Made by a program: the position numbers and the translations under genes. Of a stretch of DNA of 42,228 nucleotides, positions 8,872 to 17,916 are shown in pieces (within the stretch, counting starts at the first letter, position 1; each line of letters starts with the position of its first letter). This DNA comes from Pseudobdellovibrionaceae bacterium (GTDB lineage: Bacteria; Bdellovibrionota; Bdellovibrionia; Bdellovibrionales; Bdellovibrionaceae). The stretch spans positions 1 through 42,228 of the forward strand of contig JABWCN010000038.1 of the NCBI GenBank assembly GCA_013359135.1, written 5' to 3'. The notes beneath the pieces were generated by a model. It was not told the DNA's origin, did no database searches, and was given only the letters and a program-made list of their open reading frames with translations.

Positions 8872-9730
8872 ATTTTTTTCCAGACTCAGTTTGTTTTTTC
8901 CTCGAAGTTGGGTTCGGGGATTTTACTCATTACTTGGAGTTTTGTGGTTTGATATTTTAAGATTTCGCAGGAAAATTGTATTAGGTAATTTGAAGCTTGC
9001 TTATCCCGAAAAGAGCGAAGCCGAAAGAACTCAGATAGGCCGAAAAAGTGTTTACTCCATGTTAGCTAATGTAGCTGACTTTTTTGTTATTCCATTTATT
9101 GATCAAGATTGGATTGATAAAAACGTAGTTTATCATGGTACTGAAAACATGGAAAAAGCATTACAAGAAAAAAAGGGTGTTTTTGTTTTGAGTTTACATA
9201 TGGGAAATGGTGATCTAGCAGCAACCCTTATTCAAATGCAAAAATTCAATCTTTTTCTTATTACCAAGTTTTTTAAAAATAAACTTTTTAATGACATTTG
9301 GTTTTCTATTCGTGGAGCAAAGGGAGTTAGTTATATAGAACCTCATGGAGAAAAAACTCCTTTTCAGATATTAAAAGCACTTAAGTCGAATAGTTTGGTT
9401 GTTTTTGTTCTTGATCAATATATGGGTAAACCTTTTGGCATAGAGACAACTTTCTTTGGACGAAAGACTGGAACAGCTCAAGGATTAGGACTTTTTTATT
9501 TAAAGACAAAAGCGCCTGTTGTACCAGTTTATTGTTACGAGGGTGAGGATCATAAGGTGCATTTGGTCTATGAACCTCCCTTGGAATTAAAAGAATTGAT
9601 TACAGATGATAAGGAACAGTCCATTCACAGTCTGACTCAAAAATTTTGTGATGTAACAGAAAGTCTAGTGAAGAAACATCCCGATCAATGGATGTGGGTT
9701 CATAGACGTTGGAAAAATTTTAATGATTAA
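8834..9730 (+). CDS. LpxL/HtrB-family lipid A late acyltransferase
   Basis: A membrane-bound acyltransferase of the LpxL/LpxM (HtrB/MsbB) family, which adds secondary acyl chains to lipid A. It has 298 residues, about family length. An N-terminal hydrophobic segment anchors it. The H-X4-D catalytic motif is H122-MGNG-D127 (LSLHMGNGD), and the C-terminal HPDQWMWVHRRWK block is very typical. The start could be ATG 8834 or ATG 8843; both lie inside lpxK, giving an unusually long 38- or 29-base overlap, and neither has a clear ribosome-binding site. Which secondary chain it adds, and whether its acceptor is a Kdo-free lipid, cannot be told from sequence. Confidence 0.92.
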   Translation: MSFMKPLIIFCIKFFSRLSLFFPRSWVRGFYSLLGVLWFDILRFRRKIVLGNLKLAYPEKSEAERTQIGRKSVYSMLANVADFFVIPFIDQDWIDKNVVYHGTENMEKALQEKKGVFVLSLHMGNGDLAATLIQMQKFNLFLITKFFKNKLFNDIWFSIRGAKGVSYIEPHGEKTPFQILKALKSNSLVVFVLDQYMGKPFGIETTFFGRKTGTAQGLGLFYLKTKAPVVPVYCYEGEDHKVHLVYEPPLELKELITDDKEQSIHSLTQKFCDVTESLVKKHPDQWMWVHRRWKNFND

Positions 9731-9760
9731 TTAAACTGATAGATGTTAGAATAATTGCAA

Positions 9761-10924
9761 ATGCATTTATTTTTTTTGGTTTTACTTTTTCAATGTATGT
9801 TGTTGTCAGGTTGTTCAAGTTCTTTTCTGAAGTTGGACAAAAAATCCGAGGAGTTTTCTAAAAATAAAGAGTTTGACGACAAAGTAGTTATCAAGGAAAT
9901 CAGTCAAGAAAGTGGAGCGAATGAGCAGACCAGTATTCCGATTGATTCCAAGCAGTCTACAAAGAACAATAAAGAATTGATCATCAAAGGAAAGAAATCT
10001 AAATCCAGTTCGATTAAAGATAAAGAGTTATCAAAAAATAAAGTCGTTTTTACAGTTAAAGATAAAAAGTTTAAAAATAGTAAAGCTATAAAAGAATCTA
10101 AAGAAAGTAGTGCAGCAGAGAAAGATATGTCTAACTCTGGAATAATAAATAACACCGAGACTCGTGGCAGTAGAGAACCTGAAATTGAAGATAGTGAAGG
10201 TTTTAATGGCAGAAGGCCAATAAATGATCCATTTAGAGTTGGTGAAGAGATTGTGCATGATGTGCATTATTTTAAAGTATCGGCTGGTGAATTGTATTTA
10301 AAAGTGGAGCCATTCGTTGAGGTTAATGGTAGAAAGTCTTATACCTTTACTACATCAATAAAATCTTCATCTATGTTTTCTACTTTTTATTCTGCTGATG
10401 ATAAAGCTACTACTTATGTTGATTTTTTGGATTTGGTCCCTCATGTATTCACGTTATCAGTTAAAGAGTCCGGTCAGTTACGAGATGCAAAAGGGTTGAT
10501 TGATTTACAGAAAAACATGGCAACCTATTGGGAAAAAAAATTTACTAAAAAAAGTGGCGAAGAAGAAAAAAAACTTGAATGGGAAGTTCTTCCATTTTCC
10601 CAGAATGTTTATAGTGCCGCTTATTATATGCGACTATTTAAATGGGATGTTGGTAAAGAGTATGCCTTTCGAGTCGCTGATCAAGGTGAAAATTTAGTTT
10701 TTAGAGGTAAAGCTATACGTAAAGAAAGATTAGAAACTGAAATAGGGGATTTTGATACTATTGTTATTAAACCAGAGATAACAGTAAAAGGAGTTTTTCG
10801 TCCTATTGGCGATATCTACTTTTGGCTTAGTGATGATGATCGAAAATTTATTTTAAGAATAGAGTCTAGTATAAAAATAGGTACAATTGTTTCAGAGGTG
10901 ATTCGCCTAAATAAAGGAAAATAG
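9761..10924 (+). CDS. DUF3108 lipoprotein of the envelope operon
   Basis: A probable outer-membrane or periplasmic lipoprotein of 387 residues. With ATG 9761 the signal sequence ends in the lipobox LLSGC (Cys 18); the frame also opens with a TTG two codons earlier. Residues about 20-145 are low-complexity and rich in Lys, Ser and Glu, with no evident fold, probably a flexible linker. The C-terminal part, from about residue 148 (DPFRVGEEIVHDVHY), resembles DUF3108 proteins, predicted beta-rich envelope proteins of unknown function. It is the last gene of the lol-bam-lpx operon, which suggests a job in outer-membrane biogenesis. No intrinsic terminator is visible in the 29 bases between it and the convergent rodA. 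Confidence 0.82.
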   Translation: MHLFFLVLLFQCMLLSGCSSSFLKLDKKSEEFSKNKEFDDKVVIKEISQESGANEQTSIPIDSKQSTKNNKELIIKGKKSKSSSIKDKELSKNKVVFTVKDKKFKNSKAIKESKESSAAEKDMSNSGIINNTETRGSREPEIEDSEGFNGRRPINDPFRVGEEIVHDVHYFKVSAGELYLKVEPFVEVNGRKSYTFTTSIKSSSMFSTFYSADDKATTYVDFLDLVPHVFTLSVKESGQLRDAKGLIDLQKNMATYWEKKFTKKSGEEEKKLEWEVLPFSQNVYSAAYYMRLFKWDVGKEYAFRVADQGENLVFRGKAIRKERLETEIGDFDTIVIKPEITVKGVFRPIGDIYFWLSDDDRKFILRIESSIKIGTIVSEVIRLNKGK

Positions 10925-10953
10925 TTAACTCTCTTGGCAAGGGTGGTACACTC

Positions 10954-12078
10954 TTAAAACAAGTATCTTCTAAATGCTACACTTGAGATAAGCCCTAGAC
11001 CTGCCATCGTTGTGAGCATACTCGACCCACCATAGGACAGTAGTGGCAAGGGCACTCCAACAATAGGAAGTAATCCGATAACCATTCCCATATTTACAAA
11101 CATATGCCAAAAAATATAACTTAAAACACCTACAGAGAGTAGTGCTCCAAATTTATCGCGAGCTTGAAAAGCAATACGAATAATTAAAAAAAACAGAATG
11201 CAAAATAAACCAATGGTTGTGATTGAACCAACAAATCCATGTTCTTCACTAAGTACGGAATAAATAAAATCGGTGTGGCGCTCTGGTAGAAACTCAAGTT
11301 GTGATTGTGTTCCTTTGCGAAATCCCTTTCCAAAAAACTGCCCAGAACCTACGGCATATTTAGACTGTAGGGCATTGTAGCCTGTTTTTCTTGGATCATT
11401 CTCTGGAGTTAAAAAAGTCAAAACTCTGTTTTTTTGATAATCATGCAAAACATATTTCCAAGCCAGAGGAATAGAGACTGAAATCAAAATAATTGCACTA
11501 ACTAGGATATGTTTTCTGACTCTAGAAAATAGTATCATGGTACCACTGATCGCTGTTACCATCATAGCAGTTCCTAAATCAGGCTGTTTCATAATCAGCG
11601 CAAAAGGAATAATTAATAAAAATAGCGGTATAGCTAAATCCTTGAATCCCATACCCTTATTTAGAGTGTTTTTGATTGAAAGAACTTTCGCTAAAACCAT
11701 GATCATTGCTAGCTTCATAGTTTCAGAGGGTTGGTAGCGAAAAAAACCAAAGTCAATCCACCGTTGTGCACCCAAAGCAATTTTACCAAAAAAATCAACA
11801 TAAACAATGGCAAGTAGGTTTATAAAATACACGATATAGGCTAGCTTAGTGACAAGAGCATAATCCAGAAGGGTAATTATAAAGAACACACTCCATCCAG
11901 AGACCAACCAAACGATCTGATTTACAAAAAGAGATTCAACATCCTTAGAGTTTGGTCCATGAGTAGCGCTGAAAAGATTAATGAGTCCAATCACATTTAG
12001 GGCAAAGATAACCAGAATTAAATTCCAATCTAATCTTTTGAGTATGGTTTTTTCTTCATAGGAAACTGATAATTCCAC
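10954..12078 (-). CDS. rodA: RodA, SEDS peptidoglycan glycosyltransferase
   Basis: The SEDS-family polymerase of the cell-elongation machinery, which works with PBP2. The 374-residue product is highly hydrophobic, with about ten membrane helices. Conserved SEDS stretches include GAQRWIDFGFFRYQPSE, PDLGTA and the extracellular loop ending PERHTDF, whose Asp 270 corresponds to the catalytic Asp of RodA/FtsW. It ends with the usual VPLPLLSYGGSS segment. The start is GTG at 12078, overlapping the mrdA stop by one base (TAGTG), so translation is probably coupled. It is the last gene of mreC-mreD-mrdA-rodA and converges on the DUF3108 gene. Confidence 0.96.
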   Translation of the reverse strand: MELSVSYEEKTILKRLDWNLILVIFALNVIGLINLFSATHGPNSKDVESLFVNQIVWLVSGWSVFFIITLLDYALVTKLAYIVYFINLLAIVYVDFFGKIALGAQRWIDFGFFRYQPSETMKLAMIMVLAKVLSIKNTLNKGMGFKDLAIPLFLLIIPFALIMKQPDLGTAMMVTAISGTMILFSRVRKHILVSAIILISVSIPLAWKYVLHDYQKNRVLTFLTPENDPRKTGYNALQSKYAVGSGQFFGKGFRKGTQSQLEFLPERHTDFIYSVLSEEHGFVGSITTIGLFCILFFLIIRIAFQARDKFGALLSVGVLSYIFWHMFVNMGMVIGLLPIVGVPLPLLSYGGSSMLTTMAGLGLISSVAFRRYLF

Positions 12079-14063
12079 TATTCATCCTCGGTTGTCTCGG
12101 CTTTTTCAGCCGTATGCTCTTTTGTTACTTTTTTCGTTTTAGTTGCTTCTGCTATGACTTCAGGGTGGTATTTTTGAAAATAAGCTTGGATAACATCTCT
12201 GACAATAGGTGCAGCTCCTGTATTTCCATGGCATGAGTGCTCGGCTAAAACTCCCACGGTGATCTCTGGATTGTCTGCAGGCGCAAAGGCCACAAACCAA
12301 CCGTGGTGGCGCATATGAACAGGCCTTGACATGCAGTTAGCATAAATTTGATCAGCGGAGAACCCCATGACTTGTGCGGTTCCTGTTTTACCAGCCATTT
12401 GTACTCCAGGAATTTTCCAAAAACGCGCTGTTCCTCTGTCCCCATTAGCTACTCGTCTCATACCTTCTCTTACGATAGAGAAAGTTTTATCAGAAATTTT
12501 AACACCATTAGGTTGAGTCTGAGTTAGATCTCTCTGCAGTTGGGGAAAGTTTTCTTTTAACACTTTACCCTCTTGATCTACAATTTTTTGAATTACGTAG
12601 GGTCTATAGACTTTTCCTTTTAGGCCAATCGTGTTGTATGCTAGAGTCATTTGTAACAATGTGGTTTCAACAAAGCCCTGTCCAATGGCAGTACTTAAGT
12701 TTTCACCTTCTTGCCATTCTTCGCCACGATTCTGTTTTTTCCAGGCTGAATTGGGCATATTCCCTGGAACTTCACGAGCCAACTCGATACCTGTTTTTTG
12801 ACCAATACCCAATAAAGAAATGTAATCAAACATTTTATCAATACCTAGTTTAATTCCTAGCTGGTAAAAGAAAACGTTAGAACTTCTTTCAAGGGCATCA
12901 TAAATGTTAATATAACCATGGCCACCTTTTTGGTGATCGTGGTAGGGGCGTTTTCCAAAATAAAATACACCAGGTGCATACACTATTTGAGTTTCGGTGA
13001 TTTTCTTTTCTTCCAAGGCCGCTAAGGCGACAAAAGGTTTGAAGGTAGACCCTGGTGAGTGGTGATCTTGAATGACCTTGTTTCTCATAGGTTTAAAAGG
13101 ATCGTTAATCAGTTGGCTCCAGGTTTGGGTAGAAATAGTTGCCGCAAATTCATTAGGATCAAAGGCAGGTTCTGACAACCATGCTAGGACCTGACCATCT
13201 GATTTCATCGCAACTAATCCGCCAATACGATCTAATTTTTTGAAGGATGCGTACGCTGCTTCTTGTATATCTCTATCAATAGTTAAAACAGCATTGTTAC
13301 CATGAGTAGCATCTTGATCGGTAATTTTCTCTCCTAAAATATTTGGATTCTTTAAGCTTGTTTCGCGTCCATGAGCGTCGACTTGAATAAAACTAATACC
13401 ATCAGAGCCACGAATGTCTTTTTCTAGATTCTCTTCAATACCACTTTTTCCAATGATATCTCCCTGTTCAAAGCGAATTATACCTTTATAGAGTTCATTC
13501 AGTAAGGGTAATTGTTTTTTGGAAATTTCACTCACATATCCAAAAAGTTGGGCACCATTTTTATAAAGAGGATAATGTCTGAGTATTGTTTCACGAATTT
13601 CTAGTCCTGGGGTATCTAAATGAATTCTCTTAAGTCTAAAAACCTCTTCTCGACTTAGATTTTCTTTAAGCTTTATCAAAGCAAAAGGACCATTTATTCT
13701 GCGGCTTCTTTGAACCCTAGCGACAATTTTTTCAGGCTCTAAGCCTATTATGGGGCCTACTGTCGTTGCAAGCTCATCCAAGCTTTGAATGTATTGGGGG
13801 GAAAGAACGACTTCAAATCCAGGTAGATTTTGCACTAGAACTTTACCTTGGCGGTCCAAAATCAAACCTCTAGGTGCAGGGATTTTTAATTGTTTTATCC
13901 TATTTTTTTCTGAGAACTCTCTTAACTCATTTCCTGAAATAATCTGGAGATACCAAAGACGAATAGAAAAAATGACAAAGGTCATCGCGATAAAAAAATA
14001 GAAAAATTTATATCTGCCCCAATACTCTTTGGCTTCATCGGGATTACTGACGTATTCAGCCAT
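12078..14063 (-). CDS. mrdA: PBP2, elongation-specific transpeptidase
   Basis: A class B penicillin-binding protein that crosslinks new peptidoglycan during elongation, partner of RodA and MreC. It has 661 residues (E. coli PBP2, 633). A cytoplasmic tail and one membrane helix (about residues 18-42) are followed by the dimerisation/pedestal domain and the transpeptidase domain. Catalytic motifs are S339-TFK (PGSTFKP), SSN in ERSSNVFFY, and K559-TGT (AGKTGTAQV). A charged tail rich in Lys, Thr and Glu (about the last 25 residues) is extra. It overlaps mreD by 8 bases and rodA by 1. Confidence 0.96.
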   Translation of the reverse strand: MAEYVSNPDEAKEYWGRYKFFYFFIAMTFVIFSIRLWYLQIISGNELREFSEKNRIKQLKIPAPRGLILDRQGKVLVQNLPGFEVVLSPQYIQSLDELATTVGPIIGLEPEKIVARVQRSRRINGPFALIKLKENLSREEVFRLKRIHLDTPGLEIRETILRHYPLYKNGAQLFGYVSEISKKQLPLLNELYKGIIRFEQGDIIGKSGIEENLEKDIRGSDGISFIQVDAHGRETSLKNPNILGEKITDQDATHGNNAVLTIDRDIQEAAYASFKKLDRIGGLVAMKSDGQVLAWLSEPAFDPNEFAATISTQTWSQLINDPFKPMRNKVIQDHHSPGSTFKPFVALAALEEKKITETQIVYAPGVFYFGKRPYHDHQKGGHGYINIYDALERSSNVFFYQLGIKLGIDKMFDYISLLGIGQKTGIELAREVPGNMPNSAWKKQNRGEEWQEGENLSTAIGQGFVETTLLQMTLAYNTIGLKGKVYRPYVIQKIVDQEGKVLKENFPQLQRDLTQTQPNGVKISDKTFSIVREGMRRVANGDRGTARFWKIPGVQMAGKTGTAQVMGFSADQIYANCMSRPVHMRHHGWFVAFAPADNPEITVGVLAEHSCHGNTGAAPIVRDVIQAYFQKYHPEVIAEATKTKKVTKEHTAEKAETTEDE

Positions 14064-14595
14064 GAGCTTCCCCTTTGATTTCTGTTAGAGTTGAAGATTT
14101 TAGCGAGGTATCTAGTTTTTTTATAATTTCATAAAAGAAATAGGCACAAACTGAAGTCATAGCGATTTGTAACAGCCTTTGAAAAATCATTAACGGTGTT
14201 GTATGTGACTCCGAAGTGAAGGAGGTAATAATGTATGTTAGATGAAACAAAAAAAGCCCAGCAGAAGTCATGATTGTAAAGTAGGCTGGCCCTGGCCAAT
14301 AAACGCGATTTTTAACAAGAAATAGAAAGACAAAGGAAACCATAGAGCTCATATATAACATTCCAATAGAAGAATAAGTAAAAAAAGAATTTAGATAAAC
14401 GATACCGTAGCAGTATATCAAAGAGCGCCAAGAGTCCTTATCTAAACCAAAATAAGTAAATAAAATGAAACTAAAGTAAGGCGCGACAAAGTGGCCGAAA
14501 AATTGATACCAAATGACGCTTTGAAAAGCGCTTGATAGAATAGTTAAAAGTAAAAATAAGATCACATGAAGTACTATTTTCTTATTCTTTTTCAA
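14056..14595 (-). CDS. mreD: MreD, elongasome membrane protein
   Basis: A small, strongly hydrophobic protein of 179 residues with five to six predicted membrane helices. Sequence alone would barely identify it, but its place between mreC and mrdA is diagnostic for MreD, which links MreC to the PBP2/RodA complex. The start appears to be TTG at 14595, overlapping the mreC stop in a TTGA quartet. The 3' end overlaps mrdA by 8 bases. A weak start inside an overlap suggests its output depends on mreC translation. Confidence 0.85.
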   Translation of the reverse strand: MKKNKKIVLHVILFLLLTILSSAFQSVIWYQFFGHFVAPYFSFILFTYFGLDKDSWRSLIYCYGIVYLNSFFTYSSIGMLYMSSMVSFVFLFLVKNRVYWPGPAYFTIMTSAGLFLFHLTYIITSFTSESHTTPLMIFQRLLQIAMTSVCAYFFYEIIKKLDTSLKSSTLTEIKGEAHG

Positions 14596-15449
14596 TTGTT
14601 TGTCTCCGTTTTAAGAGCTTCACTTAAATCTTCATGGGCCGCGTTGACAACAACAAAGACTTCTTCCACTTTGTCAGGATCGACTAAAGGTTTGAGTTCG
14701 ACTTTTAAAGAAACACTGACATGTTTTTTTTCTGTAGCTTCAACAATGGCAATGGGAAAGCCTTTAGGGAAAATATTATCAAGGCCACCGGTGACTACAA
14801 GATCACCGGGCTTCACATCTTCAGTGCGTTCAACATACTTCAAAACGGCTCCTGAACTACCTTTACCCTCGACAATTCCTTGAGCACGACTTCTTTGGAT
14901 AACTCCATCAATAACCGCGTAGCGATCTGTCATCAATAACACATGGGCTGTTCTCTTAGATGGCTTATAAATATAACCCAAAGCTCCTTTGAGAGTCATT
15001 ACGGCTTGACCTGACTTTATGCCATCATCACTGCCTTTATTGATAGTTAAGGAGTTATGGTCAGGAATTAGATCTCTGCCAATAATTTGGGCTGATACCA
15101 ATGTCATTTTTGAGTTTTGTTTGAACTCAAGCATAGATTTTAAGCGATTGTTTTCAGCAATGACTTCATCAAATTTTAGGAGTTGGGTTTGTAATTGATT
15201 GTTAGTGGTTTTCAGGAGTTCATTTTCTTTTTTAATGTTTACTAGGTTGACATACCTAGCTGTGGTATCTTTGACACCTTTGCTGTAGTCATAGAAAAGA
15301 TACTGAGTTTGACTTGTGAGCCATGAAAATGGTTCATTAAACCATTGAGTTTGGTTTTTCTTTTGCTCCATATTTATGGTGATAAGAGGCAAAATAAAAA
15401 CAAATATGAAAAATACGACTTTTCTGAGATTTAAATTTACAAAGTTCAA
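14592..15449 (-). CDS. mreC: MreC, rod-shape-determining protein
   Basis: A bitopic periplasmic scaffold that activates PBP2-RodA. The 285-residue product has a short cytoplasmic tail, a membrane helix (about residues 8-25), a coiled coil (about 65-110, through NELLKTTNNQLQTQL) and the MreC beta-domain (about 115-270), with conserved GRDLIPDHNSLTINKG and KPGDLVVTGG segments. The apparent start is TTG at 15449, preceded by an AGGTAGGG purine stretch. It is the first gene of the minus-strand operon. mreB, usually immediately upstream, is absent; a PPIase gene diverges there instead. Confidence 0.94.
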   Translation of the reverse strand: MNFVNLNLRKVVFFIFVFILPLITINMEQKKNQTQWFNEPFSWLTSQTQYLFYDYSKGVKDTTARYVNLVNIKKENELLKTTNNQLQTQLLKFDEVIAENNRLKSMLEFKQNSKMTLVSAQIIGRDLIPDHNSLTINKGSDDGIKSGQAVMTLKGALGYIYKPSKRTAHVLLMTDRYAVIDGVIQRSRAQGIVEGKGSSGAVLKYVERTEDVKPGDLVVTGGLDNIFPKGFPIAIVEATEKKHVSVSLKVELKPLVDPDKVEEVFVVVNAAHEDLSEALKTETNN

Positions 15450-15467
15450 TTGTCCCTACCTTTGGAA

Positions 15468-15497
15468 ATACTAAGATATTTTTCAATCATGGGGCAA
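15468..15497 (-). promoter_or_regulatory. Candidate promoter for the mreC-mreD-mrdA-rodA operon
   Basis: On the minus strand TTGCCC (15497-15492) and TAGTAT (15473-15468) are separated by 18 bases. They lie about 20 bases upstream of the TTG start and its purine-rich ribosome-binding site. The -10 match is only moderate, so this is a suggestion based on spacing and position in the divergent intergenic region. Confidence 0.35.
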
Positions 15498-15544
15498 GTT
15501 ATAAATAACTATAATTTTGACTTGAAAAGCAAAAAAAATCAGGG

Positions 15545-15553
15545 TGATATAAT
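15545..15553 (+). promoter_or_regulatory. Extended -10 promoter for the PpiD-like gene
   Basis: TGATATAAT is a perfect TATAAT (15548-15553) preceded by the TGn extension. A -35-like TTGAAA at 15522-15527 is 20 bases away, too far for an ideal spacer, which fits a promoter that relies on its extended -10. Transcription should begin near 15560, about 50 bases before the ATG at 15610. Confidence 0.55.
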
Positions 15554-15609
15554 CAACAGACAAAAAGTAACTGGCAGACTTGGGTATAACTCTAGAGATT
15601 GGGGAAATA

Positions 15610-17193
15610 ATGGTTCACAATAATCGTGGTAAAGATAAAGGTAATTTAAAAGATAACTTAAGTGGTAATTCAAAAAACCATACTAATTTTGTAGATCCTT
15701 TAAAAGATGTCCTTCATTCAAGGGATAAAACTAAAAAAATTCTTGGAACCATTATATTTGCTGTGCCTATTATTCTTGTATTTGTTTTTTTTGGTCTTCC
15801 AAAGAATGATCTTTCCGGTGGGTCAAGCGCTGCCAGAGTGAACAGGGTTTTTATCTCGCTCAAGGATTTTTCTGATGAGGAAGCCAGAGTTCAGAAAATG
15901 CAGGAGTATTATGCGCAAATGTTTGGTCAACCGTTTACCTTTGACCCTGAGCGACAAAAAATGATGAGAAGACAGGCTATTGAGTCTTTAATTCAACGTG
16001 AGTTGCTATCGCAGTCTGCTGATGATGAGGGACTTGTTGTTTCTAGTGTCGAAGTTTTAGATAAAATAAAAGAGATCCCTCAATTTAAACAAGATGGTTT
16101 TTTTCAAGCACCTTATTATTTTAAGTTGCTAGAGGCTAACAACTTAACTCCAGCTAAATTTGAAAATTCGATTAGAAAAGAGATTCAATCTTTAAGGGCT
16201 AAGACGTTATTTGATTCTAGTGCTAAAGTTTCCATCCTAGAGGCTGATAAAATAAGAGAGCTAAAAGGCACTCAGTGGAATGTGCAATTTGTTAAGTTAG
16301 ATAAAGAGGAAGTCAGTAAAAAAGCTGTTGTTGTTGAAGCTGATGTTCAAAAAGCACTTCAACAAGATGAATTTAATAAAAGAGCAAAAGCTTATTTTGA
16401 TGCCAATAGTTCTCAGTTTGACGTTCCTGAAAAAGTTTCTGCACAAGTCATTGTAGTTAACTTTAAGCCAGGCGATGAAAATGCTATGAAAAAAGCAGAA
16501 GCTAAGATTAAAGAGATTCAAGCGAAGGCTAAAACTGAAGATTTTGGTAAGTTAGCTCAAACTTTCTCTGAGGATTTAGGGACAAAAAGCAAAAAGGGAG
16601 ATCTCGGATATTTTTCGAGGGGTGAAAAGGATCCAGCTTTTGAACAAGCAGCATTCTCTTTAGCTCCAGGAAGTATTTCTGAGCCAGTAAAAGGATTTGC
16701 TAATTTTCAACTGATCAGAGTGAATGACAAAAAGTCAGCAGTTAAGGCTCAATTTGAAGAAGTTAAAAAGAAAATAGCTGCAGAGTTATTGGCTCGTGAT
16801 AATTTTGATAGTCAAATTAAAGGTATGGAAGAGTTACTTAAAAAGAATGATTTTACTGCTTTTTCTAAAACTGTAGCTGATTTAAATCTTAAATGGGATG
16901 AAACAGGTTTTTTTAATTTAGATAGTACTCAAATTCCAAAGTTATCAGAAAAAGAATTAAAGTCAGCTGTATTTCAACTTTCTCCTAGCAAGAAATTAGG
17001 TCAAAGCTTTGTTAATTTAAGAGGCGTTAAGTACGTTGTTTATCTCAAAGAAGTTAAAAAGGATAATTTGGCTGAAGACAAGAAGTCATTAAACACTTTA
17101 GCTTTACAAAAAGGTAATCAGCTACTGGAAGATTGGGTTCAAAGTGTTAGGAAAGAGGCTACTATAGAGACTAATCCTTTGATTTATCAATAA
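15610..17193 (+). CDS. Membrane-anchored periplasmic PPIase, PpiD/SurA type
   Basis: A 527-residue protein resembling PpiD: a cytoplasmic N-terminal tail (1-42, polar, Asn/Lys/Gly-rich), one membrane helix (about 44-63), a SurA-like N-terminal chaperone region, and a parvulin (PPIC) rotamase domain at about 274-374, seen in the segments FGKLAQTFSEDLGTKSKKG and DLGYFSRGEKDPAFEQAAF. A C-terminal helical region follows. Such proteins assist folding of exported proteins at the periplasmic face. The ATG at 15610 is preferred over an upstream TTG at 15580 because GGGGA sits five bases before it. It is transcribed divergently from mreC and is followed six bases later by an unknown gene. Confidence 0.88.
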   Translation: MVHNNRGKDKGNLKDNLSGNSKNHTNFVDPLKDVLHSRDKTKKILGTIIFAVPIILVFVFFGLPKNDLSGGSSAARVNRVFISLKDFSDEEARVQKMQEYYAQMFGQPFTFDPERQKMMRRQAIESLIQRELLSQSADDEGLVVSSVEVLDKIKEIPQFKQDGFFQAPYYFKLLEANNLTPAKFENSIRKEIQSLRAKTLFDSSAKVSILEADKIRELKGTQWNVQFVKLDKEEVSKKAVVVEADVQKALQQDEFNKRAKAYFDANSSQFDVPEKVSAQVIVVNFKPGDENAMKKAEAKIKEIQAKAKTEDFGKLAQTFSEDLGTKSKKGDLGYFSRGEKDPAFEQAAFSLAPGSISEPVKGFANFQLIRVNDKKSAVKAQFEEVKKKIAAELLARDNFDSQIKGMEELLKKNDFTAFSKTVADLNLKWDETGFFNLDSTQIPKLSEKELKSAVFQLSPSKKLGQSFVNLRGVKYVVYLKEVKKDNLAEDKKSLNTLALQKGNQLLEDWVQSVRKEATIETNPLIYQ

Positions 17194-17199
17194 GTCTTG

Positions 17200-17916
17200 A
17201 TGAAGCCAGATAACTACAGTTCTTTAAGTTTTTTTCGTTCCTATGTGGGAAGTTGCAGTTTGAAACCTGACCATGACTTCCTTCAATTTTTAAAACTAGC
17301 ATTTCCTGGGGGAAATTTCCCAGGAAGCTTTAATCAACAGATTTTAACTATTCCCTATGAGGTCAGTCTTGGAAGCTCTTCTGTTATTGATTCTCAAACA
17401 GGAATGTCAGTCAGTCTGTTGACTGTTGATCAGATATTAGAATTATTCGCAAAGGATCTGAAGTTAACAGCATGGGAAAATTTATCGTTATTTCTAGCTC
17501 AAATTCAAACTTTTACTTTTTCTGATAAAAGCTCCTCACTGCTGAAATCGTTGAACAATATTCGCTTCAGGATAACTATTGGGAACATTAGTTTTGACTT
17601 TGAAACTGGTAAAATTGTTGTTAAGTCTGATTTAACAAGAATACTGAAACCTGATACGGAGAGGGATTCTTATCTAGTTAAAGTGAATTTGCACTTTTGT
17701 TTTGCTCAATTGCAGGATCTAATTATTTTTTTACAGAGAAATTTAAAAACGATTAAGGAGCATCTTTTTTTGTCGGCAGATTTTGCTCAGTTAGATGACT
17801 CACATTTTTTTTATACTTTACAAAAAAACAATACTTCCATGGATTTAAAAACTCTCTTTTTTACTGAAATTGAGTTTCCAGAAAAACTTATTCTTAGCTT
17901 TACATCAGTTTTTTAG
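17200..17916 (+). CDS. Hypothetical protein, probably cytoplasmic
   Basis: A 238-residue product that I do not recognise. It has no signal peptide, membrane helix or catalytic motif that I can name; the composition is rich in Leu, Phe and Ser with a pattern of alternating hydrophobic residues in the middle (ITIGNISFDFETGKIVV) suggesting beta structure. The ATG at 17200 directly follows a TTG that could also initiate. It begins six bases after the PPIase gene, so the two are probably cotranscribed and might share a role in envelope protein quality control, though that is only context. Its 3' end overlaps the convergent cdd by 17 bases. Confidence 0.7.
   Translation: MKPDNYSSLSFFRSYVGSCSLKPDHDFLQFLKLAFPGGNFPGSFNQQILTIPYEVSLGSSSVIDSQTGMSVSLLTVDQILELFAKDLKLTAWENLSLFLAQIQTFTFSDKSSSLLKSLNNIRFRITIGNISFDFETGKIVVKSDLTRILKPDTERDSYLVKVNLHFCFAQLQDLIIFLQRNLKTIKEHLFLSADFAQLDDSHFFYTLQKNNTSMDLKTLFFTEIEFPEKLILSFTSVF

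Noticed and set aside
10925-10953. Intrinsic terminator between the DUF3108 gene and rodA
   Set aside because: No stem of useful length followed by T was found in the short convergent gap.
12245-12445. 66-codon minus-strand frame inside mrdA
   Set aside because: Shadow of the PBP2 transpeptidase domain, whose KTG motif is read in the main frame.
14566-14883. 105-codon plus-strand frame over mreC/mreD
   Set aside because: Antisense to two well-supported overlapping genes; Ser/Thr-rich composition reflects the opposite frame.
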